Source: Gammaproteobacteria bacterium (GTDB lineage Bacteria; Pseudomonadota; Gammaproteobacteria; Pseudomonadales; Pseudomonadaceae). From it: DNA of 64,000 nucleotides. Each line of letters begins with the position of its first letter. Within the stretch, counting starts at the first letter, position 1. The stretch lies in assembly GCA_012728415.1 (NCBI GenBank), contig JAAYFD010000032.1, positions 59,512 to 123,511 of the forward strand, read 5' to 3'. This document shows, piece by piece, positions 58,969-64,000 of the stretch. Position numbers and translations under genes: made by a program. Below the pieces are notes generated by a model. That model did no database searches. It was not told the origin of the DNA and worked only from the letters and a program-made list of their open reading frames with translations.

Positions 58969-58996
58969 TGGTGGAGCCGGGGGGATTTGAACCCCT
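58969..58996 (-). other. tmRNA (ssrA) 3'-end fragment, attachment site
   Basis: On the minus strand it reads AGGGGTTCAAATCCCCCCGG then CTCCACCA, the T arm, acceptor strand and CCA of a Pseudomonas-type tmRNA. The upstream 300 nt (59000-59330) carry no tmRNA body or tag-peptide region, so this is only the duplicated 3' end left by integration. The intact ssrA should lie right of the window. Confidence 0.8.
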
Positions 58997-59114
58997 GCTT
59001 TGAAAGTCCACTGGCGGCCCATGCCAGTCATTACAGGGGTTTGCGGTTTCCTTTGCAGCCTTTGGCGGCATGTGGCGTCCTGCTCTTGGGCAAATACTGG
59101 GCAAACTTTAGGTT

Positions 59115-59792
59115 TTACGGCGCCATCTCACCAGCCAAGCAGAACATCTGGTTACGGCTACAGTTTTCCTGAAAAAACCGCTTTGCTCCCTTTCTGCAGT
59201 CTCTGTATCTCAAGCTGCCTGCTTTCTCGTTTGAGCAAACAGAGCTTGTATCAATCCTTGAACCAATCACATCATAGGAAAACCGGCCTGACGTTCGCGT
59301 CTTTCTTCCGCCTCTGCCCGACTGCACCGAATCCCAATACCAGGGGGCCCATTCTCTGTACCTGGTCGGTGCTTTTCTTGTCTGGGGTTTTGCCCGGCTT
59401 GTCATTGTTGGCGGTGGAATACTATTCACTGCACCTTTCGGCACATAGTTCTGATCATTGAAAACCGTCTGTTTTTTACCCGTGCCAGGCTGGTCTACCG
59501 GTTGCACCGCTCTTTCTATATGTAACTGCTTTGCAGGCTCTGCCATAACTGGCGCTTTTGCCTGTACCGGTTCCGGTGACCTGGCCACAGCCTGCATACG
59601 CTTCTGGACGGCTGCCTGTTCTTGGACTCGCCTTTGCTCTATCTGTTTCAGATCTTCCTGGTAAAACCACCAGCCGATTAGAGCTGCAATAGCCAATGTC
59701 ACCAGGCTTGAAATAATGATAGGTGTGTTTCTCTTTTTCGGCTTAGGTGCCAGCTGGTCCCGTTCTGTAACCCTTATTTCCATTGATACCAT
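59115..59792 (-). CDS. membrane-anchored hypothetical protein of the inovirus prophage
   Basis: 225 aa from ATG 59792 (or 59783). A basic N-terminus (PKPKKRNTP) precedes one membrane helix, IIISSLVTLAIAALIGWWFY (~residues 25-44), then a charged coil, a Pro/Lys linker, and a C-terminal segment with four cysteines (SSVCSN, YRDCRKG, QENCSRN, MFCLAG). It lies between the attachment site and the repressor on the lysogeny strand, where cargo genes often sit. No function is recognised. Confidence 0.6.
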   Translation of the reverse strand: MVSMEIRVTERDQLAPKPKKRNTPIIISSLVTLAIAALIGWWFYQEDLKQIEQRRVQEQAAVQKRMQAVARSPEPVQAKAPVMAEPAKQLHIERAVQPVDQPGTGKKQTVFNDQNYVPKGAVNSIPPPTMTSRAKPQTRKAPTRYREWAPWYWDSVQSGRGGRKTRTSGRFSYDVIGSRIDTSSVCSNEKAGSLRYRDCRKGAKRFFQENCSRNQMFCLAGEMAP

Positions 59793-59817
59793 CTTTCTGT
59801 AATTTTTCGGGTGATTA

Positions 59818-60087
59818 TCATCCCGCGTTTTGTTTGCCTGATGTTTCGTTTGCCTGGTCGTAGGCAGGGCTGGTCTGCCCTATTTCTGGCGCAACATTTC
59901 CCGTTGTCAGCCAAAAAGCCCAGTTTGGGTATAGCTTCCCAAGCTCTTCAATTTCTACGGCACCAAAGCGAGCCCGTCCCCGCTTTATGTTCTGCCAGCG
60001 TACATATTCTTTGCTGTTTGGTTTTGCCAGGTCTTCCAGGCTAGCCATACCAAGCAACAGCTTAGCTCTATCGGTTATATCCATCAT
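59818..60087 (-). CDS. inovirus repressor-like DNA-binding protein
   Basis: 89-aa protein. KLLLGMASLEDLAKPNSKEY, VRWQNIKRGRARFGAVEIEEL and NWAFWLTTGNVAPEIGQTSP match a family of small phage repressor-like regulators common in Pseudomonas prophages. It is divergent from the Xis-like gene, as the repressor is in Pf4. It presumably keeps the prophage silent. Confidence 0.72.
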   Translation of the reverse strand: MMDITDRAKLLLGMASLEDLAKPNSKEYVRWQNIKRGRARFGAVEIEELGKLYPNWAFWLTTGNVAPEIGQTSPAYDQANETSGKQNAG

Positions 60088-60130
60088 TCATCTTATACAA
60101 ACAAATTATCAAAATATCAGCCTACAGGCT

Positions 60131-60202
60131 TGCATGTACTGCGTACACATGTACAATGGACATATGTAGATAGTACATCAGCCATTACCGGCCATTACCG
60201 GC
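60131..60202. promoter_or_regulatory. operator-like cluster between repressor and Xis-like genes
   Basis: TGTAC and relatives recur: TGTACTGCGTACACATGTAC contains GTACACATGTAC, an imperfect palindrome, and ACATATGT follows. A 10-bp direct repeat CATTACCGGC occurs twice at 60183-60202. These suit repressor binding in the divergent control region. Confidence 0.5.
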
Positions 60203-60225
60203 AAGTCAAGTTTAAGGGGTTTTTC

Positions 60226-60450
60226 ATGCAACAGCTAGCAATCAAGGATGCGGACCAAGTGCAAAAGCTTTTGATCGCTCCCCCGGTCATGCCCTGGCGC
60301 GATTTTGCTGCATGGGTCCAGCTTTCTGATGACGTTGTTGAGCACTGGGTAAAGCGCGGCTATTTGCCAACCGTGAAAATCGGTCGTTACCGGATGGTGA
60401 ATATCGCTCTACTGACCCATCAATTGCTCAACGATGAATATGAGGTTTAA
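60226..60450 (+). CDS. Xis/Cox-like excision regulator of the inovirus
   Basis: 74 aa from ATG 60226 with AAGGGG upstream. MPWRDFAAWVQLSDDVVEHW and VKRGYLPTVKIGRYRMVNI form a winged-helix DNA-binding domain like XisF of Pf phages, which activates excision and replication genes. It is first in the rightward phage operon. Confidence 0.72.
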   Translation: MQQLAIKDADQVQKLLIAPPVMPWRDFAAWVQLSDDVVEHWVKRGYLPTVKIGRYRMVNIALLTHQLLNDEYEV

Positions 60451-60453
60451 GCC

Positions 60454-61008
60454 ATGACTATTATGAGCCGTTCCGAAGTCCTAGAAAGCCTGCGCACTTA
60501 CCTGATGATGATGCAGCACCAGGTAAAGCAAGTGGGTAAAGCTGCCAAAGGTACTTTTAATTTCGATTTCTACTTGCGTGCAAGTAAGGCGTTTATAAAA
60601 AAGCGTGATCTTTATTTAACGCTTGGCGTTTTGACCAATGACGACTATGAAGACTTGCACCGCCTGCACCAGGTGATTCTTGATGAAATGGAGGTTGCAA
60701 GTCGTGACCAGTTCCCAGAAAAACGCGCTTTATTCTTCTCGGCACCTTACCGAAACGCTCCGAAAGATGCGCAAGGCTATCCACTGCAGCCGGTGCAGCT
60801 GTGTAATTTGCTGGAGCAAGAAATATTTAAAGGATTACCAGCGTTCTGCGAGCCTGGAAAAGCACCTTCCAACATCCAGGCATCAAAATACATTCCGTTC
60901 TTCACACTCAACGAATTTGAGGGGTTCAAACAGATTGCCCCGCGGTTCTCTGACAATTGGCGTCCAACGCTCACCGTTACAAAAAGAATTCTTTTACATA
61001 CTCGATGA
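60454..61008 (+). CDS. inovirus hypothetical protein
   Basis: 184 aa from ATG 60454 (internal ATG 60463 possible), 3 nt after the Xis-like gene. Mostly helical N-terminal part (LRTYLMMMQHQVKQVGKAAK), no known motif. Position matches unnamed early genes of Pf phages, which may assist replication. No function assigned. Confidence 0.65.
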   Translation: MTIMSRSEVLESLRTYLMMMQHQVKQVGKAAKGTFNFDFYLRASKAFIKKRDLYLTLGVLTNDDYEDLHRLHQVILDEMEVASRDQFPEKRALFFSAPYRNAPKDAQGYPLQPVQLCNLLEQEIFKGLPAFCEPGKAPSNIQASKYIPFFTLNEFEGFKQIAPRFSDNWRPTLTVTKRILLHTR

Positions 61009-61022
61009 AGTAGAGGCCAGCT

Positions 61023-61253
61023 ATGAAAGGCACTGAAAAGATCAAAATTCCACCCCGTCAAAAGCAGATTGACGATAAAAACAGGCGTTTTTACGTTATG
61101 GCCCCGTCCAGCGTCAAGTTGGCACTGGAAAAGGAAGCATTTAACCGCGGTACTGACCTTTGGACCCTGGGCGGCCAGGTGCTTTGCCAATGGATTGCGG
61201 CGGGCTTCCCGGATCAGATCGTCAGCCGTGACCCTGAGACAGCGGAGGAGTAA
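61023..61253 (+). CDS. small basic inovirus protein
   Basis: 76 aa, GAGG upstream, 14 nt after the previous stop. DDKNRRFYVMAPSSVKLALEKEAFNRGTD looks like a ribbon-helix-helix-type or other small nucleic-acid-binding protein, but I cannot name a family. It is the last gene before the hairpin region. Confidence 0.6.
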   Translation: MKGTEKIKIPPRQKQIDDKNRRFYVMAPSSVKLALEKEAFNRGTDLWTLGGQVLCQWIAAGFPDQIVSRDPETAEE

Positions 61254-61293
61254 CCAGGTGAACGCTTTTACTGACTTTCAAACACCTTCGATC

Positions 61294-61456
61294 CTTTCCC
61301 CTCTGCCCGTCGCGTCGTGTCGCTCGCGTGACCCGTCCGGCGCTTTTCTTAAGGCTGTAAAGGGCGCGAAGCGGCGTAGCGAACCCTTTACAGCCTTAAG
61401 AAAGGTGCCAGGGTTCACAAGCGAGCAGCACGAAACGCGACGGGTAGAGGGGAAAG
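61294..61456. repeat. giant 163-nt imperfect hairpin
   Basis: Outer arms CTTTCCCCTCT/AGAGGGGAAAG and GCCCGTCGCG/CGCGACGGGT, irregular middle, then a perfect 20-bp inner stem TTTCTTAAGGCTGTAAAGGG at 61345-61364 facing 61384-61403. The 19-nt loop has a small CGC/GCG stem. Mismatch in the outer arm is a G.T wobble. Confidence 0.9.
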
Positions 61457-61523
61457 CCCCCCTGCCCCGAGCCGAGAAGAAGCGAGCGCTTTTAAGACTT
61501 TCCGAATCCGCTGGGTTTCAGTG

Positions 61524-61619
61524 TCAAGTGGACCGTGGAATAAATGGGAGGGCCCCAAATAAAACGGCTTTGTCGTTTTATTTGGGAGGTACCCGTTTAT
61601 GCCGCGAAAGCCACTTGTA
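61524..61619. repeat. second long hairpin
   Basis: Inner perfect 13-bp stem CCCAAATAAAACG/CGTTTTATTTGGG with a 7-nt loop (61554-61586), extended by imperfect outer arms ending AAGTGG/CCACTT, including a T.G wobble (AAATGGG against CCCGTTT). Confidence 0.85.
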
Positions 61620-61769
61620 CACCCCCACCAATAAACACGCTCCCGGCTGGGGTCGGGTAATCATGGCCGCCAGGCCATTATTCCCCGCACCCCTGCCACG
61701 TGGCGAACGCAGGGATAACAAGGGACAGCGTCCCTTGGTTTTGATTCACGGGGTTTGGGGGACCCGGAT

Positions 61770-61818
61770 GCTTATTAATCGAATTAAAACGGCTTCCGTT
61801 TTGATTCGATTAATAAGC
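61770..61818. repeat. third hairpin, 23 bp with 3-nt loop
   Basis: GCTTATTAATCGAATTAAAA plus CGG pairs over 23 positions with the facing strand ending GATTCGATTAATAAGC; the only imperfection is one T.G wobble. The loop is CTT. Confidence 0.92.
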
Positions 61819-61977
61819 AGCTGGAGCGTTAATCAGCTATTGCACGGACTGCTTGTAAAGAAGCCGCCGAAGGCGACATTACCGCTTTTAATGCAGAACT
61901 GAAACAGTTTTAACCAACCGCTGAATGATCAGCATTACCTGTAAGAAAGCCTGTTAAATCAGGCAGGAGAAAGAAAA

Positions 61978-62313
61978 ATGCAACTTCAAGCCATGTTGTT
62001 GAGCGTCCAGAAAACCATTGTTGACCGCAACATTTATGCAAAGGCGTTTATTGCCTTGCCAGCTGATAACGAAAAAGACGCAGTCAGCAGCGTGATGCAG
62101 CTGGGCATCCAGGAAGACAAAGCTGAAGAGGTTTTTAAACAGGTTGTTGATAACAACCTGAAGCTGGGCGAGCTGGTCAACGTGGGCGTAACCATTGTCC
62201 GCGGTGCACAGAACAGCGTAAAGCAGGTAGTGACCTCTATCACCAGTGTACAGCGTCCAGCGCAGCAGCCAGCATCACAACGTGATGTTCCATCAAAGTC
62301 TGAACAAAAGTAA
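61978..62313 (+). CDS. probable inovirus ssDNA-binding protein (gene V type)
   Basis: 111 aa with AGGAG upstream, first gene after the hairpin region. Position matches the ssDNA-binding protein of Pf phages (PA0720 in Pf4, from memory), just before the coat genes. The sequence itself (LMQLGIQEDKAEEVFKQVV-type helices and a Pro/Gln/Ser tail) does not show an obvious gV beta-barrel motif, so the call leans on synteny and could be wrong. Confidence 0.5.
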   Translation: MQLQAMLLSVQKTIVDRNIYAKAFIALPADNEKDAVSSVMQLGIQEDKAEEVFKQVVDNNLKLGELVNVGVTIVRGAQNSVKQVVTSITSVQRPAQQPASQRDVPSKSEQK

Positions 62314-62326
62314 TTGAGGATTTTTA

Positions 62327-62527
62327 GTGAATATTCTTGTATGTGACCAACCTTTTGACCTGAGCGCCGGAGCTGCAATGTGCCCTGGTCAACTTGGTAC
62401 GGTTGCATATGAGGGTAACCCGGCAAATGCCGGATTAACCTGGCAGGAAGTAGAAGAGTTACAGGACGGTGTTCTGGTTTTATTTGCTGCCGTATTTGGT
62501 TTCCTGGTACTCAGGAAGCTGCTTTAA
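62327..62527 (+). CDS. inovirus minor coat / small membrane protein
   Basis: 66 aa starting at GTG 62327 with GAGGA 9 nt upstream. A short Cys-containing N-terminal region is followed by one C-terminal helix, DGVLVLFAAVFGFLVLRKLL. It precedes the major coat gene, as does PA0721/0722 in Pf4. Confidence 0.65.
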   Translation: MNILVCDQPFDLSAGAAMCPGQLGTVAYEGNPANAGLTWQEVEELQDGVLVLFAAVFGFLVLRKLL

Positions 62528-62545
62528 CTTTAAGAGGTATTTCTT

Positions 62546-62746
62546 ATGAAAAATCTTATGAAGCGCGGCATTGCCGCATCTGTTGCCACTGGTGCCGTGA
62601 TCTCCGGAAGTGCTTTTGCAGCTGTGCCTGCAGATGCCCTTGATGCGTTGACTGAAGCATCCTCTGATGTGGGAACTATCGGCTGGGCCGTGTTCGCTGT
62701 CATTATTGCCGCAATGGCTTTCAAGTACATGCGCCGAGCGCTGTAA
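62546..62746 (+). CDS. coaB: inovirus major coat protein (gene VIII / CoaB type)
   Basis: 66-aa precoat: basic signal peptide MKNLMKRGIAASVATGAVIS ending SAFA, then a 41-aa mature peptide AVPADALDALTEASSD, one helix IGWAVFAVIIAAMAFKYM and basic end RRAL that would touch the DNA. This acidic-hydrophobic-basic order is the hallmark of filamentous phage coats. AGAGG stands upstream; a strong terminator follows directly. Confidence 0.9.
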   Translation: MKNLMKRGIAASVATGAVISGSAFAAVPADALDALTEASSDVGTIGWAVFAVIIAAMAFKYMRRAL

Positions 62747-62751
62747 ACAAC

Positions 62752-62779
62752 AAAGGGCGCTCAAATGGGCGCCCTTTTT
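62752..62779 (+). terminator. central phage terminator after the major coat gene
   Basis: AAAGGGCGC pairs with GCGCCCTTT across 8 nt and is followed by five T residues. Filamentous phages carry a terminator here to cap the abundant coat mRNA. Confidence 0.88.
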
Positions 62780-62789
62780 CTTTCATTGT

Positions 62790-62826
62790 TGTGTGCCTTG
62801 TTCCGCTGGGGAGCGGAAGGCACACA
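62790..62826. repeat. bulged hairpin before the 32-aa coat ORF
   Basis: TGTGTGCC...TTCCGC faces GCGGAAGGCACACA with a 3-nt bulge, ending 3 nt before ATG 62830. It may control translation or stop leftover read-through. Confidence 0.6.
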
Positions 62827-62829
62827 CCA

Positions 62830-62928
62830 ATGCAAGAACAACCTGGGGCAAATTCTATGAGTATTCAGTGGTTTTATTTGATTGTCGTAACGCTCGCGTT
62901 TTGGGCGTTGTTCTTCGGGAGAATCTGA
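62830..62928 (+). CDS. 32-aa inovirus small membrane protein (pVII/pIX-like)
   Basis: Too short for the track. From ATG 62830 (or in-frame ATG 62857) it reads to one helix, FYLIVVTLAFWALFFGRI, then TGA at 62926-62928. Single-helix 25-35 aa proteins between the major coat and adsorption genes are usual in filamentous phages. Confidence 0.6.
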   Translation: MQEQPGANSMSIQWFYLIVVTLAFWALFFGRI

Positions 62929-62930
62929 GC

Positions 62931-63092
62931 ATGTGGGAATCACCGAATCTGCTATCAGATCCAGCGCCGGTAAATCTTGTCAAGCGCAATGTGCAGAACC
63001 GCTTGGGCATCAATGCGGCTCAGTCTGGCAATGTTGGGCATGTATTGTATGAAGTAAAGCGATTACAGAAGCGGCAAAAGGGCGAGGGTTAG
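62931..63092 (+). CDS. 53-aa hypothetical inovirus protein
   Basis: ATG 62931, 2 nt after the preceding stop: MWESPNLLSDPAPVNLVKRN... ending KRLQKRQKGEG. Hydrophilic and basic at the end. Context (between small coat and adsorption protein, tight spacing) supports it; function unknown. Confidence 0.5.
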   Translation: MWESPNLLSDPAPVNLVKRNVQNRLGINAAQSGNVGHVLYEVKRLQKRQKGEG

Positions 63093-63096
63093 GGAT

Positions 63097-64000
63097 ATGA
63101 GATATTTATTGTTATGTCTGCTGTGTGTTTTTGGCTCTAGTGCGTTTGCTGCAAAAATCCAACAGCCACCTATTAATGGATTTATTGTTACATATGTTAG
63201 CGATAAGAATATACCTATCAAGGTTGGAGAGCGTGCTACTACTCAGGCTGCTTTTTGTAATAGACTTTTTACATATTCTAAATCAGCTCATGATCGTGAA
63301 GAAAAACCTGCTCCGCATATTACCTATACTTATAAAGTTGAAGAAGTTCAGTATGGGGCGCTTGGAATTTATGGGACTTTTTCCCCCGGCGAGGGTGGTT
63401 GTGCAACTTTTGGAACTTTAACAACCTTAAATACTTTTAACCCTCCTGAGACGGTCGATGAAACTTATTACGATCATTTGCATTTATCACGTGGAGCTGT
63501 TTGTAGTGATTTGAGTGATCTTGTTTATGATCCAGATACAAAACAGAATGTTTGCTATGTTGATCCACCGAAACCACCGGAGCCAAAAGAATGTAAAGCC
63601 GGTGAGGAAATTTTACGTTATGGATTTTCAGCGGCTGGTGGTGAGGTTAATTACAATCCGAATGTTTGTTATGAAGGTTGTAATTACAACTATGAAAGCC
63701 GTTCCGGTGCAGGCATTGAAATGCCGGATTATCCTGGCATCTTTAAATATAACGTCTATTACAAATCAGATGGTTCCGAATGTTCCGCCCCGACTCCGCC
63801 GGTAACTCCGCCAGATATTCCTGATCCACCTGAAGAGCCTTGTCCTGAAGGTTGGGCCTTGGGTGCTGATGGTTCGACCTGTTTTAGAAAGCCTGATCCT
63901 GATGATGGTGGTACTGGCGGCACTGGTGGTACCGGTGGCGATGATGGTGGTACCGGTGGCGGTGGTGATACCGGTGGCGGTGATGGTGGTACTGGCGGCA
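63097..64000 (+). CDS. coaA: inovirus adsorption protein, pIII/CoaA type (runs off the window)
   Basis: Absent from the track because it has no stop in the window. ATG 63097 with AGGG upstream; signal peptide MRYLLLCLLCVFGSSAFA. The visible ~301 residues include a Cys-rich N-terminal domain, a proline-rich stretch (PPVTPPDIPDPPEEPCPEGW) and a glycine-rich linker of GGTGG-type repeats, the layout of phage pIII tip proteins that bind pili. Codon use is much AT-richer than the neighbours in its first half. Confidence 0.8.
   Translation, partial: MRYLLLCLLCVFGSSAFAAKIQQPPINGFIVTYVSDKNIPIKVGERATTQAAFCNRLFTYSKSAHDREEKPAPHITYTYKVEEVQYGALGIYGTFSPGEGGCATFGTLTTLNTFNPPETVDETYYDHLHLSRGAVCSDLSDLVYDPDTKQNVCYVDPPKPPEPKECKAGEEILRYGFSAAGGEVNYNPNVCYEGCNYNYESRSGAGIEMPDYPGIFKYNVYYKSDGSECSAPTPPVTPPDIPDPPEEPCPEGWALGADGSTCFRKPDPDDGGTGGTGGTGGDDGGTGGGGDTGGGDGGTGG

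Larger units (their letters stand above)
61254..61977. other. gene-free, hairpin-rich region; candidate phage origin / packaging locus
   Basis: 724 bp without a credible gene (the 277-aa track ORF is a shadow). It holds at least three long hairpins, listed separately, and several short ones: ATGGCC/GGCCAT (61663-61678), CCCTGC/GCAGGG (61691-61714), CAAGGGA/TCCCTTG (61719-61737), and AACTG/CAGTT, GCTGA/TCAGC and CCTG/CAGG pairs in 61895-61965. In filamentous phages such clustered hairpins are the plus and minus origins and the packaging signal. Confidence 0.7.

Noticed and set aside
58969-59330. Complete tmRNA gene
   Set aside because: Only the last ~28 nt match; the expected 5' acceptor strand and tag-peptide region are absent upstream.
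61294-61456. Retron msr-msd or group II intron as explanation of the giant hairpin
   Set aside because: No reverse transcriptase gene in or near the region, and the phage context explains hairpins better.
61069-61902. 277-aa ORF through the hairpin region
   Set aside because: It overlaps the 76-aa phage gene in another frame and its sequence just follows the inverted repeats; no ribosome binding site or domain.

Overview
The window is a roughly 64 kb stretch of a gammaproteobacterial chromosome, most likely from Pseudomonadales close to Pseudomonas. This rests on conserved gene order that I recognise from memory: alaA / small ORF / htpX; fur-bamE-rnfH-ratA-smpB; mutS-fdxA; ribE-ribBA-ribH-nusB-thiL-pgpA; rnfABCDGE; and etfBA divergent from the ETF-quinone oxidoreductase gene with a PsrA-type palindrome between them. 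I ran no searches, so assignments come from motifs, lengths, gene order and memory of the families.

Positions 1 to about 43.2 kb are housekeeping core. They hold a DUF815 ATPase, alanine transaminase and HtpX; thiolase and the electron-transfer flavoprotein branch of beta-oxidation; an orphan sulfate-binding protein; Fur, BamE, RnfH, RatA and SmpB; MutS, ferredoxin, pyruvate kinase and Maf; the Rnf complex; bacteriohemerythrin, MurJ, and a GGDEF/EAL plus HDOD pair; two envelope proteases; and a reverse-strand riboflavin/nusB/thiL/pgpA cluster headed by an FMN riboswitch. ValS and a three-gene ABC importer complete this part.

Positions about 43.67 to 58.97 kb are a genomic island. Both ends carry a sequence resembling the 3' end of tmRNA (ssrA), in the same orientation. 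The left half is a type I restriction-modification locus: hsdM, a GIY-YIG gene in palindromic repeats, hsdS, a second GIY-YIG/DUF4357 gene, a 33-codon micro-ORF, a class II Fic protein, hsdR, and a very acidic unknown protein. The right half is a decayed P4-like mobility module: a TubC-like small protein, a primase/DUF3987 gene with an internal loss and a frameshift, AlpA, an unknown protein, and an integrase with a 4-bp duplication and loss of the catalytic domain. The defence genes read through intact while the mobility genes are broken, so the island looks immobilised but retained.

From 59.0 kb to the window end is the left part of a Pf-like filamentous phage (inovirus) prophage in tandem at the same ssrA-type site: a membrane protein, a repressor, an Xis-like protein, two unknown genes, a ~720-bp gene-free region packed with very long hairpins, a probable ssDNA-binding protein, small coat proteins, the major coat protein, a central terminator, and an adsorption protein (pIII type) that runs off the end. 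The replication, Zot and integrase genes and the intact ssrA are predicted to lie to the right, outside the window. The hairpin region and the composite restriction/Fic/GIY-YIG locus are the most interesting parts.
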